Origin: Sphingomonas aquatilis
GTDB taxonomy: Bacteria; Pseudomonadota; Alphaproteobacteria; Sphingomonadales; Sphingomonadaceae
Length of the DNA stretch: 64,000 nt
Reading direction: 5' to 3'
NCBI RefSeq assembly: GCF_014196115.1
Contig: NZ_JACIDB010000002.1
Location: 372,001-436,000, forward strand
The notes beneath the pieces were generated by a model that was not told the origin of the DNA, ran no database searches, and worked only from the letters and a program-made list of their open reading frames with translations. The position numbers and the translations under genes are program-made. Below are positions 51,622-59,869 of the stretch, in pieces; within the stretch, counting starts at the first letter, position 1, and every line of letters starts with the position of its first letter.

Positions 51622-52331
51622 TTCACGGCCCGGTCTTGGGCGGCGAAGATCTCTGCGCAGCCGATGCGGGCGAGGCGGAGCAGGCGGAGCAGCGCCTCTT
51701 CGTCATAGGTCGCGTGTTCGGCGGTCGCCTGCGCTTCGGCGATGTTGCCGTTTTCGAGCAGGACGAAATTGCCGTCCGCATCCGCCGCGGAATCCTCGAG
51801 ATAGTCGAGGTCGAGGACGGGCGTGCCCTGATGGATGCCGCAGCTGACCGCGGCGACCTTTTGCAGAATCGGGTCCGCGGTCAGCTTGCCGCTGGCGAGC
51901 AAAGTGTTGACCGCGAGGCGCAGCGCCACCCACGCGCCAGAGATCGCCGCGGTGCGCGTGCCGCCGTCGGCCTGGAGGACGTCGCAATCGAGCGTGATCT
52001 GGCGTTCGCCGAGCAGCTTCATGTCGACGACCGAGCGCAAGCTGCGGCCGATCAGGCGCTGGATTTCCTGCGTGCGGCCCGACTGCTTGCCCTTGGCGGC
52101 TTCGCGGTTGCCGCGGGTGTGCGTGGCGCGGGGCAGCATGCCATATTCGGCCGTCACCCAGCCTTCGCCCTTGCCGCGGAGGAACGGCGGCACGCGCTCT
52201 TCGACGCTGGCGGTGACGAGCACCTTGGTGTCGCCGAACGCGACCAGCACCGATCCTTCGGCATGGCGGGTGAAGTTCGGGGTGATGGTGATGTCGCGCA
52301 TCTGGTCTGGCGCGCGGCCGCTGGGGCGCAT
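51618..52331 (-). CDS. rph: Ribonuclease PH
   Basis: RNase PH trims tRNA 3' ends by phosphorolysis. The 237-residue product shows [16 protein letters not shown], the phosphate-site arginine region in [56 protein letters not shown] and a typical C-terminal helix with the [11 protein letters not shown] block. It is divergent from hrcA across a 223-base spacer that carries an R1-type repeat. Confidence 0.96.
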   Translation of the reverse strand: MRPSGRAPDQMRDITITPNFTRHAEGSVLVAFGDTKVLVTASVEERVPPFLRGKGEGWVTAEYGMLPRATHTRGNREAAKGKQSGRTQEIQRLIGRSLRSVVDMKLLGERQITLDCDVLQADGGTRTAAISGAWVALRLAVNTLLASGKLTADPILQKVAAVSCGIHQGTPVLDLDYLEDSAADADGNFVLLENGNIAEAQATAEHATYDEEALLRLLRLARIGCAEIFAAQDRAVK

Positions 52332-52413
52332 GGAGGTCTCCTTGGGATGTGGCGTGGCGATAGACCGGACGGCGGGGGGATGCCAGCGGTGTTGCTATTG
52401 GTGCCTTTTCCTT

Positions 52414-52498
52414 CGTCACCCCGGACGTGATCCGGGGTCCCGCTTTATCGTGGACGAGGGGAAGAAGCGGGACCCCGGCTCTTCGGCCGGGGTGACGA
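52414..52498. repeat. Paired inverted repeat (R1 variant) between rph and hrcA
   Basis: CGTCACCCCGGACGTGATCC GGGGTCCCGCTT is mirrored by AAGCGGGACCCCGGCTCTTC GGCCGGGGTGACG. It differs from the main R1 form by GTCCCGCTT in place of GTCCACTCC and by a shorter middle. A similar variant lies at 61265-61349. No CIRCE element was found in this spacer. Confidence 0.82.
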
Positions 52499-52554
52499 AG
52501 AGGAGACGAAGAAGGGGCAGTTGCCCGCCCCGCAAACTGCCCTAGATTGCACCT

Positions 52555-53595
52555 ATGGCTCCGCCCGTCACCGAATTGACCGACCGCGCGCGCGATATCT
52601 TTCGTGCCGTCGTCGATGGTTATGTCGAGAGCGGCATGCCGGTCGGGTCGAAGACGATCGCCGCGGCCTCCGGGCTGAACCTGTCGCCCGCGTCCATTCG
52701 CGGCGTGATGCAGGAGTTGGAGGAGCTTGGCCTGCTCGCCAGCCCGCATACCAGCGCGGGGCGCATCCCGACCGAGCGCGGCCTGCGATTGTTCGTCGAC
52801 GGGATGATGCAGGCGCTCGAACCCTCCGCGGAGGAGCGGGCTGCGATCGAGGCGCGTGCCGGGCACCATGGCCCGGTGGAGGAGGCGCTGGCGGCGACGA
52901 CGGCGGCCTTGTCCGGCCTGTCGGCCTGTGCCGGCCTGGTGATGGTGCCCAAGCGCGAGGTGCCGTTGCGCTCGATCGGTTTCATCGGCCTGTCGGCGAC
53001 GCAGGCGATGGCGGTGCTGGTCAGCGAGGACGGCAGCGTCGAGAACCGCGTCATCGCGTTGCCCGCGGGCATGACCCCGTCCGCGCTGATCGAGGCGGGC
53101 AATTACATGACCGCGACGCTCGCCGGGCTGACGCTGGGCGAGGCGCGGGCGCGGATCGAGCGGCAGCTGGCCGCCGATCGCCACGCGCTGGACGGCGCGG
53201 CGCGCGCGCTGGTCGAGGCGGGGCTGGTTGTGTGGAGCGAGGACGATGCGCGCCGCCCGGTGCTGATCGTGCGCGGGCAGGGGCGGCTGATCGATGCCGC
53301 CGCCGCCGCCGACCTGGAACGCCTGCGCGACCTGCTCGACGATCTGGAGGGCAAGCAGGAGATCGCGCAGCTGCTCGACAGTGCGCGCGCGGGCGATGCG
53401 ACGCGCATCTTCATCGGCGCGGAGAACAAATTGTTCGCGCTGTCGGGCAGCTCCGTCATCGCGCGGCCGTTCCGCGGACCCGGTGGGCGGGTGGTCGGCG
53501 TGGTCGGCGTGATCGGCCCCACGCGGTTGAACTATGCGCGCGTCGTGCCCATGGTGGATTTCACGGCGGCAACGCTTGCCCGTTTGATGGGCTGA
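52555..53595 (+). CDS. hrcA: Heat-inducible transcription repressor HrcA
   Basis: HrcA binds CIRCE elements and represses chaperone genes. The 346-residue product has the N-terminal winged helix (ELTDRARDIFRAVVDGYVES, PASIRGVMQELEELGLLASP HTSAGRIPTE in parts), a GAF-like central domain (ARAGDATRIFIGAENKLFAL) and the C-terminal dimer region ending VVGVIGPTRLNYARVVPMVDF. It is adjacent to grpE, the common order. No CIRCE palindrome was found in the window, so its target, probably groESL, is elsewhere. Confidence 0.95.
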   Translation: MAPPVTELTDRARDIFRAVVDGYVESGMPVGSKTIAAASGLNLSPASIRGVMQELEELGLLASPHTSAGRIPTERGLRLFVDGMMQALEPSAEERAAIEARAGHHGPVEEALAATTAALSGLSACAGLVMVPKREVPLRSIGFIGLSATQAMAVLVSEDGSVENRVIALPAGMTPSALIEAGNYMTATLAGLTLGEARARIERQLAADRHALDGAARALVEAGLVVWSEDDARRPVLIVRGQGRLIDAAAAADLERLRDLLDDLEGKQEIAQLLDSARAGDATRIFIGAENKLFALSGSSVIARPFRGPGGRVVGVVGVIGPTRLNYARVVPMVDFTAATLARLMG

Positions 53596-53616
53596 CGACG
53601 ACAAACAGGGATGTAC

Positions 53617-54159
53617 ATGACCGAAGAGACGAAGACCGACGCCGAGGCGCTGCGCCAGGATACGGCGGCGGCGGCGCCCGAAGTGGCGGAGCATGACCGC
53701 GTGGCCGAGCTGGAGAACCAGCTGGCCGACGCGAAGCAGCAGGTGCTGTACGCGCAGGCCGAAATCCAGAACGTGCGCCGTCGCGCGGAGAAGGAAATCG
53801 CCGATGCCCGCGCCTATTCGACCACGTCGTTCGCGCGCGACATCCTGTCGGTGGCGGACAATCTGGCGCGCGGGCTGTCGGCGATTCCGGCCGAGCTGCG
53901 GGCGGACGAGAAGCTGAAGGGCCTCGTCACCGGGCTGGAAGCGACCGGCCGCGAACTCGACAGCGTGTTCGCGCGCAACGGCATCGTGAAGGTCGAGGCG
54001 ATGGGCGCGACGCTCGATCCCAACAAGCATCAGGCGATGATGGAAGTGCCGAGCGACGCCGCGCCGGGCACGATCGTGCAGGAAATGCAGGCGGGCTATA
54101 TGATCAAGGACCGCCTGCTGCGCCCGGCGCTGGTCGGCGTGGCGAAGAAGCCGGATTGA
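53617..54159 (+). CDS. grpE: Nucleotide exchange factor GrpE
   Basis: GrpE releases ADP from DnaK. The product has about 180 residues from ATG 53617 (AGGGA six bases before; ATG 53611 is an alternative). A long helix with acidic and coiled-coil character (VAELENQLADAKQQVLYAQA EIQNVRRRAEKEI in parts) leads to the beta-wing domain with VFARNGIVKVEAMGATLDPN KHQAMMEVPSD (in parts) and TIVQEMQAGYMIKDRLLRPA. It is directly after hrcA. Confidence 0.95.
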   Translation: MTEETKTDAEALRQDTAAAAPEVAEHDRVAELENQLADAKQQVLYAQAEIQNVRRRAEKEIADARAYSTTSFARDILSVADNLARGLSAIPAELRADEKLKGLVTGLEATGRELDSVFARNGIVKVEAMGATLDPNKHQAMMEVPSDAAPGTIVQEMQAGYMIKDRLLRPALVGVAKKPD

Positions 54160-54163
54160 TCCG

Positions 54164-54376
54164 ATGAGGCCGCGCCATGATCCGCCCAGTGGCCGGCCCG
54201 TCGAACTGTCGCTGGCCGAGGCGCTGGATACGTTCGCACGATCATGGGCATCGCGCCGCAGGCGACACACGCCGCGGCGGCGCGGCGAGCCGGGTGGCGA
54301 GCCTTGCCCAGTCGAACCGAACCGCCCGCTCGACCTGTCGGGCGGCGCCGCGGCGGCACTGGAGTTTGGCGACTAG
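54164..54376 (+). CDS. Small conserved-looking protein after grpE
   Basis: The 70-residue product starts at ATG 54164, four bases after the grpE stop. The middle is strongly basic (a run of four arginines), and the end reads PVEPNRPLDLSGGAAAALEF. That final pattern, a proline-rich linker before L-S-G-G-A-A-A-x-L-E-F, I recall in small sphingomonad hypothetical proteins. There is no clear ribosome-binding site, so it depends on coupling. Function is unknown. Confidence 0.5.
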   Translation: MRPRHDPPSGRPVELSLAEALDTFARSWASRRRRHTPRRRGEPGGEPCPVEPNRPLDLSGGAAAALEFGD

Positions 54377-54395
54377 GTCGGGCTAAGAGATTGGC

Positions 54396-55622
54396 ATGAA
54401 CTCCAATCTCACCGCCGATCGCCAGACGTTCGTCACCCACCTGGAATGCTCGCTGACCGGCGAGCGCTATGAGGCGGACCAGCTGCATGGCCTGTCGCGC
54501 GCCGGACGGCCGTTGCTGGTGCGCTATGACCTCGACGGCGTGCGGGCTGCGTTGGCGAAGGACGCGCTTACGGCGCGGCCGACCGATCTGTGGCGGTGGC
54601 GCGAGCTGTTGCCCGTCCGGCGCACGGAGAACGTCGTCAGCCTGGGCGAGATCGAGACGCCGCTGATCCCGCTGCTGAAGAGCGGTGGCGGCGGCAACGT
54701 CCTCGTCAAGGACGAAGGCCGCTTACCAACGGGCAGCTTCAAGGCGCGCGGGCTGGTGATGGCGGTCGCGATGGCGAAGGAGCTGGGCGTCACGCGGATC
54801 GCAATGCCGACCAACGGCAATGCCGGCGCGGCGCTGGCGGCCTATGCCAGCCGCGTGGGGATCGAGACGATCGTCTTCTGCCCCGAGGACACGCCCGAGG
54901 TGAACGTCCGCGAGATCGCGATGCAGGGCGCGCGCGTCTATCGCGTCAACGGGCTGATCGACGATTGCGGCGCGATCGTGGGGAAAGGCGCGGCCGAGGG
55001 GCGCTGGTTCGATTTCTCGACGCTGAAGGAGCCCTATCGCATCGAGGGCAAGAAGACGATGGGCTTGGAACTGGCCGCGCAGATGGGTTGGGAATTGCCG
55101 GATGCGATCTTCTACCCCACCGGCGGCGGCACCGGGCTGATCGGCATGTGGAAGGCGTTTGACGAGCTGGAGCGGCTCGGCTGGATCGGGTCCAAGCGGC
55201 CGCGCATGTATGCGGTGCAGGCGAGTGGCTGCGCGCCGATCGTGCGCGCGTTCGAGGCGGGCGAGGAGCATGCCGAAAGGTGGGAGGACGCGCATACCGT
55301 CGCCGCGGGCATCCGCGTGCCGCGCGCGGTCGGCGACTTCCTGATCCTGCGCGCGGTGCGCGAGAGCGGCGGCAAGGCGGTGGGCGTCGGCGACCCCGCG
55401 ATCCTGGCGGCGGTGGACGATTGCGCGAAGAAGGACGGGTTGCTGCTGTGTCCCGAGGGCGGCGCGACGCTGGCGGCGTATCGTCAGGCGTTGCGCGATG
55501 GCGAGGTCGATGAGGACGAGCGCGTCGTGCTGTTCAACTGCGCGACCGGGCTGAAATATCCGATGCCGGAGGCGCCGGCGTGGCTCGATCGGCATGGGGC
55601 GATCGACCTCGGCGAGCTATGA
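54396..55622 (+). CDS. thrC: Threonine synthase
   Basis: ThrC turns O-phosphohomoserine into threonine with PLP. The 408-residue product starts with a short zinc-like/N-terminal segment (THLECSLTGERYEADQLHGL), then IETPLIPLLKSGG, the PLP lysine in LPTGSFKARGLVMA, MPTNGNAGAALAAYAS, the FYPTGGGTGLIGMWKAF phosphate-binding loop and LCPEGGATLAAYRQAL near the C terminus. Its pathway partner thrB lies about 23 kb to the left. Threonine dehydratase-like enzymes are a weaker alternative. Confidence 0.88.
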   Translation: MNSNLTADRQTFVTHLECSLTGERYEADQLHGLSRAGRPLLVRYDLDGVRAALAKDALTARPTDLWRWRELLPVRRTENVVSLGEIETPLIPLLKSGGGGNVLVKDEGRLPTGSFKARGLVMAVAMAKELGVTRIAMPTNGNAGAALAAYASRVGIETIVFCPEDTPEVNVREIAMQGARVYRVNGLIDDCGAIVGKGAAEGRWFDFSTLKEPYRIEGKKTMGLELAAQMGWELPDAIFYPTGGGTGLIGMWKAFDELERLGWIGSKRPRMYAVQASGCAPIVRAFEAGEEHAERWEDAHTVAAGIRVPRAVGDFLILRAVRESGGKAVGVGDPAILAAVDDCAKKDGLLLCPEGGATLAAYRQALRDGEVDEDERVVLFNCATGLKYPMPEAPAWLDRHGAIDLGEL

Positions 55623-55624
55623 TC

Positions 55625-55644
55625 GTCACCCCGGCTGGGGTGAC
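55625..55644. repeat. Compact R1-like hairpin after thrC
   Basis: GTCACCCC and GGGGTGAC are exact complements around CGGCT within 55625-55644. It is the minimal outer part of the R1 element without the inner arms, and lies between the thrC stop and a converging gene. Confidence 0.7.
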
Positions 55645-55651
55645 AGGGGAG

Positions 55652-56110
55652 TTAGCCGAACGGCAATAGCGTTTCGTATTGGGCGAGCGGCGGTGCGCCG
55701 GGGATGCGGGCGCCGTGGCGGAGCAGGAAGGCGTGGCGGACGATCTCGCCCTGCTGTTCGATGCCGTAGCGGTGGAGCGGCTGGCCGGGCTTCAACGCAT
55801 AATCGTAGCGGCAGAAGGGGTGGCGGGCGAGCGGCAGGCAGATGCCCCGCTGGTGCTGCCAAATATGCACCATCTCATGGATGAAGAGCCCCTGGTCGGT
55901 CAGTGCGGCGGCGGCGAAGTCGTCGCGCCAGCCCTGGCCCTTGGGGTGGAAATGGATGCAGCCGCGTGGCGCCATCACCGTGTCGCGTGGCTGGAAGAAG
56001 GCCCATTTGCTGCGGGATAACGTCACCCGGTCATAGTCGATCGTGTCGTGGAAGACCGATGCGGCGAGGGCGCGTTCGCCGTCGGTGAGCGGGCGGGTGG
56101 GGTGGGCCAT
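55652..56110 (-). CDS. HExxH metallopeptidase-like protein
   Basis: The 152-residue product contains FIHEMVHIWQHQRGI, a zinc-peptidase HExxH motif in a helix, and downstream RYDYALKPGQPLHRYGIEQQGEIVR (in outline: an E-Q-Q-G-E-I segment that could give a third ligand). The N-terminal half has DYDRVTLSRSKWAFFQPRDT VMAPRGCIHFHP. Similar sphingomonad proteins are annotated, from memory, as vgr-related; nothing here shows a type VI secretion link. No signal peptide. The ATG at 56110 is the first Met of the conserved part. Confidence 0.75.
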   Translation of the reverse strand: MAHPTRPLTDGERALAASVFHDTIDYDRVTLSRSKWAFFQPRDTVMAPRGCIHFHPKGQGWRDDFAAAALTDQGLFIHEMVHIWQHQRGICLPLARHPFCRYDYALKPGQPLHRYGIEQQGEIVRHAFLLRHGARIPGAPPLAQYETLLPFG

Positions 56111-56179
56111 CGGGGGCGAGATAGGGGGCGGGGTGGGGGTGTGCCAGTGGTTGGGGGGGTGTGGGTGCCGCCTTCCGTC

Positions 56180-56287
56180 CGTCACCCCGGACTTGGTCCG
56201 GGGTCCACTCTGCGGCGAGGGGGGTGGCTTGAGCCTCTTGCCACCCCCTTGCGGCCCGGTGGACCCCGGACCAAGTCCGGGGTGACG
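56180..56287. repeat. Paired inverted repeat (family R1), intact copy
   Basis: CGTCACCCCGGACTTGGTCC GGGGTCCACTCTGC is mirrored by GCGGCCCGGTGGACCCCGGA CCAAGTCCGGGGTGACG. This copy lacks the insert seen at 50895-50932 and serves as a reference form. It lies in the 56111-56549 gap, which contains no gene. Confidence 0.87.
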
Positions 56288-56352
56288 GGGGTGGTGGGCG
56301 GTCGTTGTGGCTGTTTCAGCACGAGCCCGTTCGGGCACTAGACTTGCCCATT

Positions 56353-56449
56353 CGTCATTCCCGCGAAGGCGGGAATCCATAGCCTCTGACCTTGCGGCTG
56401 GAGGCGCGACGGTAGCGTGTCTGGATTCCCGCCTTCGCGGGAATGACGG
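56353..56449. repeat. Paired inverted repeat (family R2)
   Basis: TCATTCCCGCGAAGGCGGGA ATCCA at 56355-56379 is mirrored by TGGATTCCCGCCTTCGCGGG AATGA at 56422-56446. Each arm is itself a small hairpin (CCCGC GAAG GCGGG). It lies downstream of an R1 element in the same spacer. Confidence 0.88.
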
Positions 56450-56499
56450 GGTGGGTGTGGGCGGGCCCTCTTCCGCGATCGCGTACCGGCCTGCATACG

Positions 56500-56529
56500 A
56501 AAAGGGCCGCCGGATCGCTCCGGCGGCCC
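56500..56529 (-). terminator. Rho-independent terminator for the EF-hand gene
   Basis: On the minus strand GGGCCGCCGGA pairs exactly with TCCGGCGGCCC (56504-56514 and 56519-56529) around four bases, followed by TTTT (56500-56503 on the plus strand as AAAA). It lies 20 bases after the end of the EF-hand gene. Confidence 0.9.
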
Positions 56530-56549
56530 CTCTCATCGATCGGTCAGGA

Positions 56550-57053
56550 TCAGGACTGACCCTGGCTCAGGAAGCCGATCAGTTCGGGCTTGGACACCGA
56601 CTTGCTCTTGTCCTTGTCGGCCTGGGCGAAGGCGGAGTTCACCCACGACTTGGTCTTGGCGTCGGTGGCGGTCGCCTTGGGGTCGCTCGCCTGCTTCAGC
56701 TTGACCATCCAGCTGGCGAATTCGGCCTTTTCGAGCTTGCCGTCCTTGTTCGCGTCATAGGTCGGGAACTCGGTTTCGACGACGCTCGCCACCTGGTCCG
56801 CTCCGGTCGCCGGCTGCGTGGTGGCCGGCTGGGCTGCCGCGGTCTGCGTCGCATCGGCGGGCGCTGCTGCTGCCGTTGCCGAATCCATCGGTGTGGCCGC
56901 GGGCTGCGCGTCGGTTACCGGCGATCCGGCGGGTGCCTGACTTTGTGGCGCGGTCTGCGTCGTGGCTTGGGTCGGCGCAGTATTGGTCGTTTGCTGCGCC
57001 AGTGCCGGCGAAGCAATCGTCATCACTCCGGCGAGAAGAGCATATTTCAGCAT
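56550..57053 (-). CDS. Secreted EF-hand domain protein
   Basis: The 167-residue product has a signal peptide (LKYALLAGVMTIASPALA, ending before Q). A Thr/Ala/Pro/Gln-rich stretch of about 70 residues follows, then two EF-hand-type calcium loops: DANKDGKLEKAEF and ADKDKSKSVSKPEL. The second loop is slightly degenerate. GGGAGACCAGCA precedes the ATG at 57053. Such small periplasmic EF-hand proteins are common in sphingomonads; calcium buffering or sensing is a guess. A strong terminator follows. Confidence 0.85.
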   Translation of the reverse strand: MLKYALLAGVMTIASPALAQQTTNTAPTQATTQTAPQSQAPAGSPVTDAQPAATPMDSATAAAAPADATQTAAAQPATTQPATGADQVASVVETEFPTYDANKDGKLEKAEFASWMVKLKQASDPKATATDAKTKSWVNSAFAQADKDKSKSVSKPELIGFLSQGQS

Positions 57054-57082
57054 TGCTGGTCTCCCATCGTTATTCAAACCGA

Positions 57083-57227
57083 GCGGCGCACATCACTTTA
57101 CCGTGCGCCGCGTCGTCTCAAAATGAGGAATTATGATTTGAACGCAAGCCTGACGGGTTTACGGCTTGTGACCCTCGCTGCTAGGAACCCGCGGAAATCC
57201 GCGAGTCGCGGCCGATGCGGCCACGAC
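57083..57227 (+). other. Three hairpins in the purB upstream region
   Basis: GCGGCGCAC (57083-57091) pairs with GTGCGCCGC (57103-57111). CGCGGA (57190-57195) pairs with TCCGCG (57198-57203). GTCGCGGCC (57205-57213) pairs with GGCCACGAC (57219-57227) with one mismatch. They lie between the divergent EF-hand gene and purB, in about 150 bases. A structured leader is possible; no known riboswitch was recognised. Confidence 0.5.
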
Positions 57228-57259
57228 GAACCGTGCAGCCGTCAGGACGAAGGAACACC

Positions 57260-58570
57260 ATGGTCCCCCGCTATTCCCGCCCCGAAATGACCGCGATCTG
57301 GACGCCCGAGAACCGGTTCCGCATCTGGTTCGAGATCGAGGCGCACGCCACCGACGCGCTCGCCGAGCTGGGCGTGGTGCCCAAGGATGCCGCCGCGGCG
57401 CTGTGGGCGTGGTGGAACACCAACCCCGCGATCGACGTCGCTGCGATCGACGCGATCGAGGCGGTGACCAAGCACGATGTCATCGCCTTCCTGACCTGGG
57501 TCGCGGACAATGTCGGCGATCAGGCGCGCTTCATGCATCAGGGCATGACGTCGTCCGACGTGCTCGACACCGCGCTGGCGGTGCAGCTGGCGCAGGCGGC
57601 GGACATCCTGATCGCCGATCTCGATAAGCTGCTGGCCGTGCTGAAGACGCGCGCGATCGAGCATAAGATGACGCCGACGATCGGCCGCAGCCACGGCATC
57701 CATGCCGAGCCGGTCACGTTCGGGCTGAAGCTGGCGCAGGCCTATGCCGAGTTCGACCGCTGCCGCACGCGGCTGATCGCGGCGCGCGCCGACATCGCGA
57801 CCTGTGCGATCAGCGGCGCGGTCGGCACCTTCGCCAACATCGATCCGTCGGTGGAAGAGCATGTCGCCGCCAAGCTGGGCCTATCGGTCGAGCCCGTCTC
57901 GACGCAAGTCATCCCGCGCGACCGGCATGCGATGTTCTTTGCGACGCTGGGCGTGATCGCGAGCTCGATCGAGCGGCTGGCGACCGAGGTGCGCCACCTG
58001 CAGCGCACCGAGGTGCTGGAGGCGGAGGAATATTTCTCGCCCGGCCAGAAGGGCTCGTCGGCGATGCCGCACAAGCGCAACCCGGTGCTGACCGAGAACC
58101 TTACCGGCCTCGCCCGCATGGTGCGGGGCTATGTGACGCCGGCGCTGGAGAATGTCGCGCTGTGGCATGAGCGGGACATCAGCCATTCGTCGGTCGAGCG
58201 GTATATCGGGCCGGATGCGACGATCACGCTCGATTTCGCGCTGGCGCGGCTGACGGGCGTGATCGAGAAATTGCTCGTCTATCCGGAGCGGATGGACAAG
58301 AACCTCAACAAGATGGGCGGACTGGTCCATTCGCAGCGCGTGCTGCTGGCGCTGACGCAGGCGGGGGTGAGCCGCGAGGACGCATACCGGCTGGTGCAGC
58401 GCAACGCGATGAAGGTGTGGGAATCGGACGGGCAGCTGTCGCTGCTCGAGCTGCTGAAGGGCGATGCCGAGGTGACGGCGGCGCTGTCACCGGCGGAGAT
58501 CGAGGACAAGTTCGACCTGGGCTATCACCTGAAGCACGTCGATACGATCTTCGCGCGGGTGTTTGGCTAA
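57260..58570 (+). CDS. purB: Adenylosuccinate lyase
   Basis: PurB acts twice in purine synthesis (SAICAR to AICAR, and adenylosuccinate to AMP). The 436-residue product shows PRYSRPEMTAIWTPENRFRI, FMHQGMTSSDVLDTALAVQL, TPTIGRSHGIHAEPVTFGLK, and the signature SSAMPHKRNPVLTENL with the catalytic serine loop before it. The ATG at 57260 follows AAGGA by five bases. It is divergent from the EF-hand gene with a structured spacer. Confidence 0.96.
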   Translation: MVPRYSRPEMTAIWTPENRFRIWFEIEAHATDALAELGVVPKDAAAALWAWWNTNPAIDVAAIDAIEAVTKHDVIAFLTWVADNVGDQARFMHQGMTSSDVLDTALAVQLAQAADILIADLDKLLAVLKTRAIEHKMTPTIGRSHGIHAEPVTFGLKLAQAYAEFDRCRTRLIAARADIATCAISGAVGTFANIDPSVEEHVAAKLGLSVEPVSTQVIPRDRHAMFFATLGVIASSIERLATEVRHLQRTEVLEAEEYFSPGQKGSSAMPHKRNPVLTENLTGLARMVRGYVTPALENVALWHERDISHSSVERYIGPDATITLDFALARLTGVIEKLLVYPERMDKNLNKMGGLVHSQRVLLALTQAGVSREDAYRLVQRNAMKVWESDGQLSLLELLKGDAEVTAALSPAEIEDKFDLGYHLKHVDTIFARVFG

Positions 58571-58577
58571 CGCCAAG

Positions 58578-58724
58578 TCCTCCCCCGCCAGGGGGAGGGG
58601 GGACCATTCGGCGTCAGCCGAATGGTGGAGGGGGCGGTCAGAGATGCGCTTCTACACGGAGGATACCCTGTCCTCCCCCTCCGTCAGCGCTAGTGCGCTG
58701 CCACCTCCCCCTGGCGGGGGAGGA
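58578..58724. repeat. Paired inverted repeat (family R3) after purB
   Basis: TCCTCCCCCGCCAGGGGGAG GGGGGACC is mirrored by CCACCTCCCCCTGGCGGGGG AGGA. A second inner pair CCATTCGGC / GCCGAATGG forms within the left half. It lies between convergent purB and the thioredoxin-like gene and is the same family as 48132-48255. Confidence 0.87.
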
Positions 58725-58730
58725 TTTGGA

Positions 58731-59243
58731 TTACACCCATTGCGCCAGCCAGTCGGCGAGGCCCTGCGGGGAGAGGGAGCGGGCGTCGGCGAGTGCGGTT
58801 TCGCGGCCGGCGTTGACGACGCGGTTGGTCTTTGGATCGACGATCAGCAGCGCGGGCACGCCGGCGAGGCGACCCTTGATGCCGTAGCTCGCGGGAATGT
58901 CGAGGTTCTTGTCGAAGCGGCCGATGTCCACCGTCACGACCTCATAATGCTTCGCCATGAAGCCACGCATCGCCGGCAGCTCCATGACGCCGGCGAGCAG
59001 GCGGCAGTCGAGGCACCAATTGCCGCCCATGTCGATCAGCAGCTTCTTGTGGCCCTTCAGCGCGCGCGCCTTGGCGGCGGCGACCTGCGCCTTGGCGTCG
59101 GCGGCGCCGTCATAGGGCAGGGGCAGCGGCTGCGGCAGCTGGTTGAGCGTCGCGATGGCGACGCGCGGCGCGGCGACGCGGGCGTCGGCGACCGCCGGCA
59201 GGGTAGCGGCGAGCGCAAGGGCGAGCATGAGCGGGCGGGACAT
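58731..59243 (-). CDS. Periplasmic thioredoxin-fold protein
   Basis: The 170-residue product has a signal peptide (SRPLMLALALAATLPAVADA). The thioredoxin fold starts near GHKKLLIDMGGNWCLDCRLL, with the redox motif WCLDC, then YEVVTVDIGRFDKN and the cis-proline region GVPALLIVD. This suggests a disulfide or cytochrome-maturation type oxidoreductase in the periplasm; partner unknown. GGAGGTG precedes the ATG at 59243. It is convergent with purB. Confidence 0.87.
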   Translation of the reverse strand: MSRPLMLALALAATLPAVADARVAAPRVAIATLNQLPQPLPLPYDGAADAKAQVAAAKARALKGHKKLLIDMGGNWCLDCRLLAGVMELPAMRGFMAKHYEVVTVDIGRFDKNLDIPASYGIKGRLAGVPALLIVDPKTNRVVNAGRETALADARSLSPQGLADWLAQWV

Positions 59244-59475
59244 CGACACCTCCGACAAGGAAAAGGCCGATCTCAGCCGCTGGCGTCGGCCTTGGCAAGG
59301 TGGCGCGTGCTGCACCGGCGGAAAGCGCGGCTTTCTCGACCCTAGCCGTCATAGCGCCCTAGGATTGTTACAGTTGCGTGAAACGCATCCGCCATTGCAA
59401 GCAACAATATTGCGCGATCGTGTAACGATCTACATATCGCGCGGGCCGGCCATTTCGCCGGAACGGAGACCTTCC

Positions 59476-59562
59476 ATGCGCATGTTCGAAACCGCGGCCA
59501 GCTCGGTGCTGGCGATCGCGGCCCAGGCGCTGGTGGTCGGGGTGATCATTTCCGCCCTGTGA
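59476..59562 (+). CDS. Membrane microprotein, 28 aa
   Basis: ATG 59476 follows GGAGA by six bases and opens a 28-residue frame to TGA at 59560: a short charged start (MRMFET) and one membrane helix, AASSVLAIAAQALVVGVIIS, then AL. The combination of a good ribosome-binding site and a helix that fills the whole protein makes a real gene plausible. It overlaps no other supported gene. Conservation was not checked. Confidence 0.45.
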   Translation: MRMFETAASSVLAIAAQALVVGVIISAL

Positions 59563-59674
59563 CCCATCGGCCCGTCCGCCCGCTTTTCGCCTGATGGCGT
59601 CGAGGGGGCGGCTAGGGCCGGCGGGGTTTCTGTTTGCCGCCGGAACCAGCGCTGCGCCTGCGCGTCGTCGCGCC

Positions 59675-59869
59675 ATGTTCGTCGACTTTCGCGATGTGCC
59701 GCCGCCACCGCCGTGGCAGCCGCCCAAGCGGCCCGATCCGCGGCCGCAGCTGACGCCGCGCCAGCAGAACGCGCTGGCGGCGATTATCGGCGTCAACGTG
59801 CTGCTGCTCTTGGTCGCGCCGATCGGCGGCGCGACGGTGATCCAGGCGATCGGCGCGCTGTTCCGCTAG
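59675..59869 (+). CDS. Small proline-rich membrane protein, 64 aa
   Basis: From ATG 59675 the product has a short start (MFVDFRDV), a proline-rich cytoplasmic-type stretch (PPPPPWQPPKRPDPRPQL) and one membrane helix (ALAAIIGVNVLLLLVAPIGG) ending near GALFR. An upstream in-frame ATG at 59594 would add a less convincing arginine-rich part. I recall similar short proteins with P-P-P-P-P-W in sphingomonads. Its stop overlaps the TM2 gene stop by four bases. Confidence 0.55.
   Translation: MFVDFRDVPPPPPWQPPKRPDPRPQLTPRQQNALAAIIGVNVLLLLVAPIGGATVIQAIGALFR

Noticed and set aside
52332..52554. CIRCE element in the rph-hrcA spacer
   Set aside because: No TTAGCACTC-N9-GAGTGCTAA-like palindrome is present; only an R1-type repeat is seen.
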